64,000 nucleotides of DNA, taken from Agrypnia vestita. Taxonomy: Eukaryota; Arthropoda; Insecta; Trichoptera; Phryganeidae. The notes below the pieces were generated by a model, which saw only the letters and a program-made list of their open reading frames with translations, was not told the DNA's origin and made no database searches. Positions 32,378 to 43,259 of this stretch are shown one piece after another; the first letter of the stretch is position 1, and each line of letters starts with the position of its first letter. The DNA is taken from assembly GCA_016648135.1 (NCBI GenBank), contig JADDOH010010909.1, positions 1 to 64,000 on the forward strand. The letters are read 5' to 3'. Made by a program: the position numbers and the translations under genes.

Positions 32378-32570
32378 ACCGTTAGGATCACAATTTGTTG
32401 ACCAAATATTAGGATAGGTCTGTACATAGATGTAAAAACAGTCGATTTTGTCTTGACACTTTTATATGGTTTTTCACATTCAAAATAATTATGACTGATT
32501 GTAAGTCTTTAGCTCTTTTTAATCGATTATTTGGTAATTAACTAAATTTCGATTAAATATCATCTATACT

Positions 32571-32938
32571 AATATATAAAGAGGTAAAGTTTATAAGTTT
32601 GGATGTAGAAGGTAATCTACGAAACTACTCTTCTGATTTCAACAATTTTTTCACCAATATTTAGAATGAATTTTCAGGGAGGACATAAGCTATATATCTC
32701 GTTAAAATAAAAGGGCTTTTCATGGTGACTTATTCTACAACTAAAGTCGACGAAAAAACGGTCTAGCGATGCGTTTTTTACAAATGCTGCCTTAACGGTA
32801 AGAGATATTTAAATACTTTCTATAGAGAAATTGTAGAACTCAAAAACTTCTATAAAAATTTGATGACGACATACATGTATGTGTTAAGGTTAATACATAA
32901 ATAGATGAAATATGACTAAAAGTTGCGAGCACAGCTAG
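32571..32938 (+). repeat. Widespread arthropod-type non-coding repeat
   Basis: The start ATACTAATATATAAAGAGGT, AAAGTTTATAAGTTTGGATG and TTCAACAATTTTTTCACCA leads to an ACAGCTAGT end (GAGCACAGCTAGTCTTC). This outline is one I recognise from many arthropod genomes (TACTAATATTATAAAGAGG...ACAGCTAGT), but its transposon class is not certain. Confidence 0.55.
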
Positions 32939-33316
32939 TCTTCAATAATTTGCCTGATCGCCACGAATTGGGGTGGGTAGGATAGGATAGAAGGAGATCC
33001 GTGGTTTGAATCTCGGAAAATTTTTTCGTTGATTTGATTGTTCGATATGTCTTTCTAATTGATTATTAAAAATTTGGTTTCAAACCTACTAGTTAGTCAT
33101 TTATATTTACCGTGCGTGATTGTGAAGGTAAAGGCTATTATATGACGTAAATAATATTAAAAGTTTATAAATATTAATGAATACAATTCTGAATTTGAAG
33201 CCTTGTTGGCATATTTGTCTATTAGTTGTTATATATAATCACAAATAAACAACAACAGCTGTAAAAAAATTATGTATTTTTAACCCTTTCCTAGCCATGC
33301 AGTAACACAGATATAT
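32939..33316. other. Unassigned stretch
   Basis: Nothing recognised. Confidence 0.35.
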
Positions 33317-33550
33317 CGCATCAATTAAACCTGTAATATTAATTTACCTGTACGGCCCTCGTAGCGCAGTGGGTATGACACTGGCTTTCCACATCGAGGG
33401 TTCCGGGATCGATTCCCGGTGAGGTCACAATTTAATCAATGTGATTTACTCAAGCCTGGGTGTTTTGTGATGTATTTCGCTTCAATATAAATATATATGA
33501 TAAAATATTAATTAACGCATCAATTAAACCTGTAATATTAATTAACCTGT
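33317..33550 (+). mobile_element. tRNA-derived SINE (family 1) flanked by a 35-bp direct repeat
   Basis: The SINE (33352-33515) starts CGGCCCTCGTAGCGCAGTGG (A box) and has the B box GGGATCGATTCC. The body ATGTGATTTACTCAAGCCTG, GGTGTTTTGTGATG is shared with 29797 and 47140. On both sides lies the same 35-bp stretch (33317-33351 and 33516-33550; starts CGCATCAATTAAACC, one mismatch). This acts as a target duplication but is longer than usual for SINEs. Confidence 0.8.
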
Positions 33551-33589
33551 AATATTAATTAAAAACAAATAAAATGAATACAGTTTTTA

Positions 33590-34150
33590 TTTATAACTAT
33601 AGTCACTGGACACAAATTTAACTGGAAAACCATTCGGTAATTCGAGCTAAACCTCCAGTAACATGAGAATCGAATACTTCTCGCACGTTGGCACCGATGG
33701 TTAAATATAACACGCACTCAATTTTCACCCGCTGTATCGCTTCATTTGTCGCTTTCATCTCTGGCTTCCACTAAACGTCAAAGCAAACTGAACTGCCGTG
33801 CGCGCCTCCGCGGATTTCTAACCGCTCGGGTTTCAGATCATTCTGGCGTTTACGAGTTTGATAGAAGGCTGCGTTGGGGTATTTTACGTCACAGTCTGGT
33901 GAGGGTTGAACCGGTCGGTCTGCGTGCAGAGCCAGGATAGCCACTTTCACGTCTCTCTCTGCTGCGAGGCCATTGTTTGCCTAGAACAAATGCCTAAAGA
34001 CTGCCCCTTATTAATTCACAACTCGGGGCGGGGATGTTTTGTGCTCCTCCGTATGAATGCCTCCCTTAATGTTCGCGAAATGTTTCCACCGTCACGCCAT
34101 ATCTACCGGGTGATTAGAAGAAATAATGAAATCACAACAGACTGGAATAC
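33590..34150. other. GC-richer unassigned region
   Basis: CpG-containing sequence with short frames and no recognised domain. On the minus strand an AATAAA at about 33590 follows unique-looking sequence, as in an LTR; paired ends were not found. Confidence 0.25.
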
Positions 34151-35124
34151 ATCATAAGAATGCCAAGCCATTGTTTTCTTCTTCATAAAGATATACACAC
34201 ATTTGCGGTAAAGAAAAAGTTACGTAAGAATATATAAAAATAAAATATTTTCTTAAGGGGGAATACGAATCTAGACATTTCGAATAGATCGATTTTAAAA
34301 TTTTTGCATTTTCTTAAAACTTGAGGTCTTAAGAATGTCTGGTGAAAATTTCAAGCAAAATTTCAAAAAAATAACTAATATAACATAATATAACATAATA
34401 TAATATAATATAAAATAAGTTATAGCTGATAATCGTGGCATCGCTTCGTTGATTATGCGCTGCCTCACAGGGCGCTGGTGTACATGCAGTCGGGCTCTGT
34501 TTCACATCAAATCTGTTTCAGAAGAGGAATTAAATTGAACCCTTAAGAATGTGTCACATCTTTAACGTGCCGTGGTTTAGACTGAGTATAATTTTAGTTC
34601 AGTCAATTCTACAGAATAAAATCTCTCTCTGATTCTATACTAGTTGGCTGAATTATTACTAAATGATGCATTACGTTCTAAGTGGCTTCGGTGGGTGATG
34701 AGTTGGTGTTTGGGAGAAGATGTGCGCCTGTCCAGAGGCATCTTTTCTTGTCGCCATATGACGTGAGTTTCAGATCTGTGGTATAAGATGAATTCAGCAG
34801 AGGCAGGAAAGAGCAGATGGATCCAGGGCGCAAATGATACTCACAGTCAACTGATGTTCTTTATTGGTGATAATCTACAAATATGGTTACGTACAGGAAT
34901 ATCGCTTGCTATTGCTACGGCGGCCGGCAATAGAGTGGTCGGTACCTATAGTCGCACCGAGCCCTGATTGGTGAATGCAGGCTCGGTGCTTGCGGTTAGA
35001 CTCGCGACGGCTCTGGACCACCACACTGCCATGGAACAAACATAGTCTGATTCTGCCTGTATTCGAATTAAGCCATTTCTTACCGGTAAAAACATAAATA
35101 CACAAAATAGTACATTGTACCATA
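34151..35124. other. Unassigned region
   Basis: AT-rich start with an AATATAACAT repeat near 34380. GC-richer from about 34440, with AATAAAATCTCTCTCTGATT at 34617. Could include LTR remnants. No coding domain recognised. Confidence 0.25.
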
Positions 35125-35560
35125 ATAATTTTACAGTAAAAATATTCAAACCAGCAGTAATACCAAAAAAATCAGAATAAACCTATTTGATATTACCGGG
35201 ATAAGAAGCGTGGAAGAGCTGTTCCGCACTGCCCTGGACAGGGAAACTTTCTCCCAGATGATTGCCGACGTCGGGGGGACCCGACAGGGCACATGAAGAA
35301 AAATAAGAATATTCTTTTTAAAATGGGTAGAGAAAACACTGAAAAAAAATTAATGGAAATTATAAAATAAAACTCTTTAGTAAAATGAGTATTATCATTA
35401 TATTTTTTTTCTCTTCTTTATGTTATTTTCCCTAAAACAGGCCTGTCTAGTTGGGTAGTTACATATTTTATTGTATGATTGTACGATAATTTATTATTGT
35501 ATAATTATATTTGTAATGTAATGTAATAATAATAATAAAAAATAATAAATAATTGTAAAA
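35125..35560 (+). mobile_element. Second copy of the 30230 LINE, interrupted
   Basis: AAAAATATTCAAACCAGCAG and GAATATTCTTTTTAAAATGG, GGTAGAGAAAACACTG match 30440-30560 almost base for base, and similarity continues through the 3' untranslated part. At 35195-35302 the copy is split by a different LINE end. Downstream it finishes in TAA/TAATAA repeats. Confidence 0.75.
35195..35302 (+). mobile_element. Truncated LINE 3' end nested in another LINE
   Basis: IRSVEELFRTALDRETFSQM, IADVGGTRQGT and a stop, then GAAGAAAAATAA. This is the last 40 or so residues of the GPGRRRTSW-type family also present at 39640. The uninterrupted sister at 30490 shows that this piece was inserted. GATATT and AATATT at the borders suggest a short target duplication. 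Confidence 0.75.
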
Positions 35561-36242
35561 TTATAGTTTTTAATGCATTTTAGAAAGGATGGTTCTATAC
35601 ACTCGCGGTTATCTTAAAAATCACGGTGGATACAAAAAGCGTGTTTCTCGACACATAATCGCACTTGTTTATGATTGGCTAGGCCCAAGGTTCTTTTTCC
35701 AGGCTCCACTTTTTCCGTCTGGTGCATTAGAGATGGGTCGTTTATGAGAGGACTGTTCAGTATTCCGAACGAATACAGTTCAGCGTTCCGAACGAATGTC
35801 CATTCAAATCAAACCTAACAGAACATAATTAATCCAATATATTTATTTATTTATAAGTGTTATTTAATATTCTTGTAAAGTTCTATAGGTAGTTAGAAAC
35901 CACATTCCACAACCTTTTAGTGCCTTTTATGTGATGATGCGTGTATTAAAATGCGTTGGCATGATAAAATGCAAGTTTTAAAGGTGGAAAAGGTATAAAA
36001 AATTAAGAAAGTAATATGAAAATATATAAAAATATGCAGATGATTATATATTACTTTAAATTCTGTTTGTACAAAAAACATTATACGAATACGAATATTA
36101 AACTGACTTCAGGGCAGATTATCATTTCCATACACGAATCACCTAAGTAGATCTCATTCGTCCATACACTCATTAGGTAGTAATTATCTTCCTCAGTCTA
36201 AGCTCTGCCTTACATGTGTTACACAATCAAATTATTGGATTA
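35561..36242. other. Unassigned stretch
   Basis: AGAGATGGGTCGTTTATGAG near 35730 resembles one terminus of a hAT-type element (compare TAGTGATGGGTCC at 50602), but no partner end was found. It is followed by a local repeat TTCCGAACGAAT (35764 and 35789). Confidence 0.3.
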
Positions 36243-36480
36243 CTAGCTGCAACCCGTCAAAATTACGTAACATTGGTTCGCATTGCTAAGCCGTAGTATA
36301 TACTCGTATTTATAGCACCCTTATACGGCCATAGCAATGTGCGTGAAATGGCCGGTTCGGGTTTGGTGGCCCGGGGTTTGAGCCCCATTTCTGACCGTTT
36401 TTAAACCGTAAATTCGAACAAAATTACGGACGTTACACGAAGTTATGAAGACAAACGGACGGACGGACAGATAGCGAAAT
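36243..36480 (+). repeat. TAG-family element
   Basis: Starts TACTAGCTGCAACCCGTC (about 36241) and ends ACGTTACACGAAGTTATGAA, GACAAACGGACGGACGGACA. The end is matched on the minus strand at 62815-62880, which defines both ends of this family. The interior has a GC-rich block GGTTTGGTGGCCCGGGG. Non-coding. Confidence 0.6.
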
Positions 36481-36489
36481 TATTATGTT

Positions 36490-36691
36490 TATTTTTTTTA
36501 AATATTTACTTAATAAACAACTAGATTTATCGCATAGTCCAATTCTAGATATATTTCCCTTCCAATTAATTTCACCCACCCATACCCGTTCTCGTTCACC
36601 CAAACCCCACCACAGTTGACGTTCTGGCTCTTTCTTCCGTTCTGTCGCTTTCTTGATTGCTTGTAATTCTGTTTTTGTTTAGTTAATACTG
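36490..36691 (+). mobile_element. Penelope-like element A: C-terminal end and 3' region
   Basis: KYLLNKQLDLSHSPILDIFP is identical in outline to the end of the element at 22203-22690, followed by a homologous untranslated stretch ending TTGTAATTCTGTTTTTG. Truncated upstream of LLNKQ; GIY-YIG itself is lost. Confidence 0.75.
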
Positions 36692-36733
36692 AACCCTGCT
36701 GAAAACTCAACGGTGAGTTGGAACTAGTTGGTT
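36692..36733 (+). ncRNA. Hammerhead-like motif of Penelope-like element A, copy 2
   Basis: AACC, CTGCTGA (core altered), a perfect 6-bp stem II AACTCA/TGAGTT with loop ACGG, GGAA in place of GAAA, the palindrome ACTAGT, T, and GGTT pairing with AACC. Core changes predict no activity, but the stems are intact. Same place and orientation as in the sister copy at 22163. Confidence 0.55.
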
Positions 36734-36784
36734 TAAACTCAATAAAGTAGTGTAAAACAAAGAGTTATTTTATTTAAAGTTATT

Positions 36785-37235
36785 GTGTTTAATTAAAGAT
36801 TCATTTTGACACATTCGCTTGATCTCAAATAATATTTGATATTTTTTCATTGATACATTTTTATCACCAAGATATCTTATATACCTGGTACAAAATAGAT
36901 AAAGTTCAGGGGTAGTATATTGGGGTCACAATACTCAAAATAGCAGTAGAGCCTATTTTAGACAAAGTCAAAATAGAATGCTTTGATCCATTTCCCAGCT
37001 GCTAAAAATACTTGACCTGTGAGTACTAATGTTCCCGCCACAGCTGACGATAATGGCAACTAACAGAAACTACCCTTATCTATGTGATTTATACGGTGCA
37101 TTTGCATTTCGATGCAAGAACTGCACAACATCGTTGGAGCTCCTCGCAACTGGGTGATAGTTATGCTGTAGTTATTTTCATCATAAATTTCTAAAATAAA
37201 AGAGAAAAAAAAACGAAACCATCACAAACATTGTC
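36785..37235. other. Unassigned stretch
   Basis: Nothing recognised. Confidence 0.35.
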
Positions 37236-37239
37236 CAAG

Positions 37240-37330
37240 AAGAAACACACTTGTTTTGTGGCAAGAACACCCCATAGGGGTGAAACGCCAATAAAGAAGG
37301 AGAAGAAGAAGAAGACTCCAAAATTGGTGG
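37240..37330 (+). repeat. Retroelement 3' end with hairpin and GAAGAA tail
   Basis: ACCCC/GGGGT with loop ATA forms a tight hairpin directly followed by GAAAC, CGCCAATAAAGAAG and GAAGAAGAAGAAG. The hairpin then GAAA order looks like stem II and the 3' core of a hammerhead, but no CTGANGA precedes it. The tail is that of a retroelement 3' end. Confidence 0.4.
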
Positions 37331-37439
37331 TGGAATTCAAAAGGTGGTTGATGCCAAGATGGCCTATATATAAACAAATGTATGAATGTATTACGTGAAA
37401 TTGATGTGTACCATGACATTTTTTGTGATATTCAAAATT

Positions 37440-37800
37440 GAAATTTAATCATATTGTAATATTAATTGTGAAAACGTAAATGTAAAATGTAATTATATTG
37501 TAATATAAATTGTTAAAATGAATCCTGCAGACGAACGTTTTTTCAACACGTTTTGTGCGGCTAACGATGTTCAAAAAATTATATGGAAAATAAATAGATA
37601 AACTGACAAGTAATAACTTGTATCTAGACGCATATGAATTAATATCTAATTGTACAATTATTTCGTAAACTATGACTGTCTCAACACAGATTCTTCCAGT
37701 GCGACAGGCATAGTACAATCCAAATTGTATACTATATGTGATTACGAAATAAATAAATATATTAATAAAGAAGAGATATTTCATTAATTTACAATTTTAT
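37440..37800. repeat. Dispersed repeat family G, copy 2
   Basis: CTATGACTGTCTCAACACAG and GCGACAGGCATAGTA near 37670-37712 are the inverse of 23400-23450. The hairpin here is less perfect. The long minus-strand frame over this stretch is not a known protein. Confidence 0.45.
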
Positions 37801-37809
37801 ATTTCGTGG

Positions 37810-38268
37810 TTAACTCTTAAAAAACTATTAAAAAATACCTTTGGGAACGGTGGTGTTATACAGCGTAACATGATTAAAAATAGACACAGTACATCTTTGT
37901 GTAACACGTGTCACGCGACTCTACCGTGCTCTTTCGATATTGTATTCTCTTTCATCAAAAACCAAGCAACCGCGTCTCAGTCCTACATGAAATGTGTGGT
38001 ATTGTCGTGCTCCTTCTTACTCGACTTAACTGCGACGTGCTATATTCCGATCTCTTTTACTCACTGACCGAAAATACGAGAGTAATGAATAAATATTTTT
38101 TTAGTAAAAAATCCGCACATCCTTACAATTAAATTTAGTCATTTTGGCGTGAAAATATCAATTCGATGATTACAAAAAATATATCGTTATGTTTTTGTAA
38201 ATAAGGTTGATATTAAATATTTTCGATTATATTTACCGATTATATTATCACCGACATACAGGAGTTAA
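37810..38268 (-). mobile_element. TTAA-flanked MITE, copy 2
   Basis: Inverse of 2837-3507, about 210 bp shorter because of internal deletion. TTAA occurs at 37810 and 38265, with CTC and GAG just inside. Shared internal blocks include CGAAAATACGAGAGTAATGA and ACATGAAATGTGTGGTATTG/inverse. Confidence 0.65.
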
Positions 38269-38610
38269 AACTATTTTAAAAAGCTCACCAAAATAATATT
38301 GTCTCTCAATGGTATTTGAATATGTATGAGCAATGATACAAATTAAATCACTGACTTGGAAGCTTTTAGTTGGTCGAACATTAATCTATTCCATTTGGAT
38401 TAATTGAAATTTTCTTTGTATCAACAACACATATTTTGTTCTGTAAGCAATATCGGACAAATTACCTCACAAAATATTAGTTGGATATAATTTTACAGAC
38501 GCGGCCATTTTGTTTGTGTGAAATTTATTCATATGTTGATTTTAAAATACGCGTTCACGCAATAAACCTCCCACTGACAAGAATTGGGTAGATTTCATCA
38601 GCGCGTATAA
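38269..38610. other. Unassigned stretch
   Basis: Nothing recognised. Confidence 0.35.
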
Positions 38611-38619
38611 TTTTTATTC

Positions 38620-38760
38620 TTTACATGGACCCTGCAACGGGATGGGGGGAAACGTCGGCCGGAAAAGGCGTAATAACACGGCATAATACCCCAGAAAACA
38701 TAAACCTGAAGATTCTGAGTGGCCGTGAAAACCTAAAAACATACTTAATTTTAATCTTAA
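38620..38760 (+). repeat. Family H repeat, partial (hammerhead-like right half)
   Basis: GGACCCTGCAACGGGATGG, GGAAACGTCGGCCGG and CCTGAAGATTCTGAGTGGCC, GTGAAAACCTAA match the arm of the inverted element at 53933-54155. The CTGATGA core strand is lost. Confidence 0.5.
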
Positions 38761-38859
38761 GTGACGACCTATAATTTGAATCGGCAAATCAAAGAACAAA
38801 ATATAATGTGTTGGTACAAATATTTAAAATCAGACACGGATTATTGCCCAAATCAACAG

Positions 38860-39120
38860 GATGAAACAAAACTAAAGAGGCGCTGGCAGCATAAGACTTC
38901 AAAAGAAAAAGAAAAATAATTCACAATATTGTCTAATGTACCATGGCTTTAAAATCTTCGATAGCCTATCAAAAACTATACAAAATACATTAATTATAAA
39001 GGAGTTTAAACTGTAGTGCAAAAAATTTATAATGAAAAACTTTAAATGACTGTAGATTATGTAATACAATAATTTTAAATGTAAGTCATGTATTAGCCCA
39101 CACAAAATATATATGCCACA
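38860..39120 (+). repeat. Dispersed repeat family I, copy 1
   Basis: GCATAAGACTTCAAAAGAAA, AAGAAAAATAATTCACAA, GTCTAATGTACC and AAAAACTATACAAAATACA also occur inverted at 47370-47640. This is probably the 3' end of an unrecognised retroelement. Confidence 0.6.
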
Positions 39121-39144
39121 TTATAATCAGAGAAAATAAAATAA

Positions 39145-39290
39145 AATACTTTCACATATAAATACCTTCGTCTTTGTGAGACATCTATAAGTTGAAAAAA
39201 AAAAGTTCTTGAAAAAACGCATTGAAATGTCTGAAAATTCAACAGCATTAATAAATTTCGTGGTAAAGGTAGTATGCCTAACGAAACATG
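39145..39290. repeat. Foldback family E, partial arm
   Basis: ACCTTCGTCTTTGTGAGACA, TCTATAAG, then GTTCTTGAAAAAACGC match the right arm of the family, truncated. Confidence 0.5.
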
Positions 39291-39640
39291 CTAATAACCC
39301 TAAAATATCTTGGCATGATATTTGCTTGAAATAAGCTGTCAGTGAAACGTGCAACAATTTCTAGTTCTAGGAAACAGCTTAATGAATCCAGCAATAACTA
39401 GTTCCGGTACACGCAAAGTTGCGGCATGCTAAGTTTCAGTGCACCGTCCAGCGCTCCCTGGGGCGAGAAACTTACCCTTAGCCTATACCACCCCCACAAC
39501 AGACGTAGAACCTTTATAATCATTGCATATTCATATTTTCTGCGTCCCTTTAATTTTCATTTGCAGCATTTAATAAACTGAAAATAATTTTTTGCGACGA
39601 CAACCTGAATCTAAAGTCAGATGCTATGTTTGGTCCATGT
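39291..39640. other. Unassigned stretch
   Basis: No gene. A CpG-poor, mildly GC-richer patch lies near 39400-39500. Confidence 0.35.
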
Positions 39641-40055
39641 TTTGTATGGAGTTTAATTATGGTCCCTCAAAATACTTGACATAAAGCATTTGAAATTTGG
39701 TTGCATCGTAGAATGTTGTGCATACCGTGAACAGTATGATCAGCAACTCAGATGTGCTCCAGAGAGTCAGAACCGAGATAAAGTTTTCGACAGATACCAA
39801 AGTTCGAAAGGTGTCATACCTTAGGTCATGTGCTTAGAGGGAATTTTTGCATTTGATAATTAAAGGCAAGATCAAGGAAAACTGGAGTGTTGGCAAGAAG
39901 TGGACATCAGAGCTCCGTAATATACGATATTGGACAGAGAAAGAATGGTGGAAGAGTTGTGTCGGGTCTCTAGAGATAGGGATATCTATTATCAAGTGAC
40001 AGTCAACATTAGGGGATCTAATATGACACTAGGAGAAGAGGAGAAGAATCTCCCA
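39640..40055 (+). mobile_element. LINE fragment (GPGRRRTSW family), first of two in tandem
   Basis: In shifting frames: KAFEIWLHRRMLCIP, SNSDVLQRVRTEIKF, LIIKGKIKENWSVGKKWTS, LRNIRYWTEKEWWKSC and a TLGEEE-like end. The order (EAFEMW.YRRML.I.W, .EVL.R, L...I.GKI.GKR..GR...SWL.N.R.W) is the tail after the RT domain. Decayed. Confidence 0.7.
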
Positions 40056-40620
40056 TTACCGAAAACTTGGATCCTGATGTAGAAATTAGATGCAGAATAA
40101 GAGCGGCTCGTGGATCATTTAATGAAATGAAATTTTTTTGTGCAATGAAGACTTCAATTTGAAGCTCAAACAAAGGTTGATAAATATTGAGCGTAGTCAG
40201 TTCAACTCTACGGTGTTGAAGCACGAACTCTCAAGTTTGGCACAAATATCTTTAGAGGCGTACAAAATGTGGATTTACCGAAGAATGTTAAGGATATCCT
40301 GGACCGACGAAGACCGAAGTCTTACACAGAGTCAATGTCCGAAGATAATTGTTTACAACAATCAAGCTTCGTAAGATATCGTATTTTTGTCACACAATGA
40401 GAGGGGAAAATAAACCATGCTTCAGTTGGTTTTCGAAGAGAAGATTAAAGGCCGCGAAGAAGTAGAAATATCCGAAAATAGGGATAAGAAGAGTACCAGG
40501 AACTGCTGCGAGCCACCCAAGAGATATGATTTCTCTCGCATGATTGTCAACGTCGTGGTGACCCGACAGGATATTTACTTGAAGAGAGCTTGCTTTTGTG
40601 TCTTGAAATTGCCGATAATT
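40056..40620 (+). mobile_element. LINE fragment, second of two in tandem
   Basis: DPDVEIRCRIRAARGSFNEM, KFFLCNEDFNLKLKQRLI and EAYKMWIYRRMLRISWTD come from the end of the RT domain through the conserved YRRMLRISWTD block. KIKGREEVEISENR and SRMIVNV near 40440-40560 continue the tail. Same strand and family as the preceding copy, but restarting further upstream in the protein. Confidence 0.75.
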
Positions 40621-40639
40621 TTTTATTGACAATTTTGTC

Positions 40640-40963
40640 ATGTTCTACGCTGTTGAGTCCTAGCCTTTGGCCTTCGCTAGCTGGCTTACAAAACGTAACT
40701 AACAAAGGATCTAGTCTGGGGACCCAGTAGAGGAATCTGTAGTTATTCCCGTTGCCATGAGAAGACAGCAACCCACGGAGGACATAGTCTGGGGACCCAG
40801 AAGCAGAATCTAGGGTTGGTTGCGATATCACAAGGCGCTGCTTTAGGCGCTTGCTTAGCTTGTCATTGAGGATTACTCATTAATGTACCCACGTCCCTGA
40901 GGAAGAGGAAGAGGAAGGAAGCCAATAGCCCGAGCGGATAGATCGCCATCTGTTCGACTCCGT
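40640..40963. other. Unassigned stretch with a short duplication
   Basis: TAGTCTGGGGACCCAG occurs at about 40711 and 40787. GC-richer than its flanks. No recognised protein. Confidence 0.35.
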
Positions 40964-40993
40964 TATAATCGAATGTATTTACATTCGATTATA
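40964..40993. repeat. Perfect 14-bp inverted repeat
   Basis: TATAATCGAATGTA at 40964-40977 and its exact complement at 40980-40993 are separated by TT. Possible cruciform or terminator-like hairpin. No context for function. Confidence 0.8.
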
Positions 40994-41239
40994 TTAAATG
41001 AGAAAGTCTTCCGCAAGTCTTACAACAAACGACTGCGAAAGTCTTAATAACTTCATATTGCAACCCTTCAATGTGTAAACAGAGTACTACAAGACTGTAT
41101 ATTGTCGACTGATCTCTTGCAAATTTATGGAGAATGTAATATATTCTTCATAAACATGGAAATTATAACTTATTAAATTATGTATTCTGCGGGAAATAAT
41201 TTTGTTAAAATTTTATTGAAAAACTAGGAAGTTATCAGT

Positions 41240-41860
41240 TTTTATGTCATTTATTTGAAATGGTCACTATTGTTCAATATTGAAGTCGAGCTATTGAGAA
41301 AAATCAATTAAGATATATGTCTCATAGAGAAAAAGGTATTTTTTTATATCAGAATATTGGTATGGAAATCTTTATGGGTGATCTATTTTATGGCTTGGCA
41401 ATGTTACGTTCACCACTTACATTCATCATAGACTATCACAATATACATTTTTTGGAAGTTGTATATATTTTTATTATATGTATTTTTATGTATGTTGTAT
41501 TTTTACTACCGTCCACTGTGCTTGAAAATTTTGTCATTTCTATACAGATGTAGTACATATGTCGCCACTGGTAAAGAGATATCTATATTATTGATTTGAG
41601 GTTTTTAAAATAGTACGACAATTATATGAGTATATATATGTAAAAGACATTCTTCAGAATTATTATGAAAAAAAATATTGAAAATTAATTCAATTTTTTA
41701 ACACATCTTAGAACAGTTGTTTGTCTATATTCAGAATATTATGATAAAAAAAAAAGTAGCTTCGTGTCTATGAGATATCTTTAATATATCTTGATTAATG
41801 ATGTCCCTCTGGGGATGTTCAGGAAAAATTTGAACATACTCAAAACGTTCTGAAAAATCA
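41240..41860. mobile_element. Foldback family E
   Basis: The left arm (41300-41530) has AAGATATATGTCTCATAGAG, TATGGAAATCTTTATGGGTG, GTTACGTTCACC and TTTTTGGAAGTTGTA. The right arm (41740-41850) has GTAGCTTCGTGTCTATGAGA, ATGATGTCCCTCTGGGGATG and TTGAACATACTCAAAA, inverted relative to the left. Non-coding. Confidence 0.6.
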
Positions 41861-42369
41861 ATTAATAAATTATGTATCAATTTGCAATTCAGGTGAATCA
41901 GAGATCTTTCTTCTAATCTGAGTTATGTTTCATGAATTATTAACCTCGAGAAAATTTAGGTTCCTCCGTTTAGTTCCCGACGTTAAATTTCCCCTCTGAT
42001 TTATAAAATACCTGTGCTTATTGCATTCTTTGACCTGAGATAGATGCCCAGATGTCTGTGTCTTCTTCATATAAAGGTTTCGTTTTTTCAGAGGCGGAGA
42101 AGTTTAATTTAAAATATAATATATAATTTTTTTTAATACTCACAAAATGAGCTTTTTTGATACATCATTTTATGGCATTTATATTTATATATGATTTTTG
42201 AAATGTGGCTGCCGTGGCTGGTGCGTACGTGGAGTAATCTGGAGGTTCAATTTTTACACACCCTTTGCAATAAATTAGGCTGTATTTCGGTAAAAATGCG
42301 TCGAATGTTGGTTTCCAAGTGCTCATGTTTCTGGTTTATTGACGTATACAACTTCACATTTTTTTTTGG
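41861..42369. other. Unassigned AT-rich stretch
   Basis: A 63-codon plus-strand frame at 42191 has no recognisable domain. Nothing else. Confidence 0.35.
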
Positions 42370-42800
42370 GTCGCAATCCTAGGATTGGTCTGCAACAAGC
42401 ACTCCTCTCTGTCACCTGCCAACCTCTTCATTTCTTGGTAGGTGCTACAGCGCACGTCTCCGATAATCTGGTTTACGTAGCTTAATCTCCGGTGGCCTCT
42501 ACGATTGTTGCTTTCAACATTTCCCTCGACGATGGTAAAAAGCAGGCCCGGATGCCTTATATTATGGCCTATCCAAATTGCTCGCTGTTAGGCGATTCTG
42601 TTAAGGAGCCGCCTCTTTCCGCCCACCCTGCTCGACACCTCGTCGTTTCGGATATGTTCTGACCAATGGATCCTCGCCACGCGCCTGTAGCACCACATCT
42701 CAAAGGCCACTAGCCTCTCGGACATGCTCTGGCCCATGGTCCATGTTTCGCTGCCATACATCAGCACACTCCAGACAAGAGTTTTAATCAAGTTTTTCCT
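42370..42800 (-). mobile_element. LINE fragment: end of RT and following domain
   Basis: KTLVWSVLMYGSETWTMGQS, ERLVAFEMWCYRRVARIHWS, EHIRNDEVSSRVGGKRRLLN, then after a frameshift GHNIRHPGLLFTIVEGNVES, NRRGHRRLSYVNQIIGDV and YQEMKRLAGDR. This is the classic YGSETWT...EAFEMWCYRRM..I.W...NE.V..R......LL...GH..RH.GLL..I.EG...G.R..GR.R..Y..QI..D series of non-LTR retrotransposons. 5'-truncated; one frameshift near 42590. Confidence 0.85.
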
Positions 42801-43019
42801 AACCTTTAAATCAGTGTTGGGGGATTTAAGGATTTTAGATTTTTTGTTGAAGGCGAATATTGCCTGTTGTATATTGCTTTTATTTACATACTTCCAGAGA
42901 AAAAAAAACTAATGGTCAAATCGCACGAACGAGGTAAACACCAGTAAACAGGTTCATTTCTCCGTCCACCCATCGCTTCTTATATATCTACGGTCGTTTG
43001 ACATTTGCGTGCTCACGTT

Positions 43020-43215
43020 TATCATCATAATCATCACTCTTGGCACTACAACCCTTGGTGGGTGTTGGCCTCCTCAATAATTTTCTTCCACTCATCTCGG
43101 TCTAGTGCCAGCATTCTCCAGTTCAAAAGCTCCAAGGCAGAGATGCCTTTGAGGACGTTGTCACTCCATCTTAATTTTGGCCTTCCTAAGCTCCTTAACC
43201 CTATTTGTTGACCTC
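43020..43215 (-). mobile_element. RTE-like LINE 3' end
   Basis: RLGRPKLRWSDNVLKGISAL, LNWRMLALDRDEWKKIIEEA, NTHQGL and a stop, then a TGATGAT-type tail. GRPK.RW.D.V..D.......W...A.DRD.W...I..A.THPGL is the usual end of RTE-type proteins. Only about 60 codons remain. Confidence 0.8.
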
Positions 43216-43259
43216 GAGTACAGCAGTTTACGTTTATATAATATTCTTAAATTGATCTG

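Noticed and set aside
33354..33428. Functional tRNA gene
   Set aside because: A and B boxes are present but the anticodon arm does not pair and the sequence continues into a SINE body shared with two other loci.
40920..40965. tRNA-Ser/Leu-like sequence (CCCGAGCGGATAGATCGCC)
   Set aside because: Only a short A-box-like stretch and TTCGACTCC are present; no cloverleaf forms.
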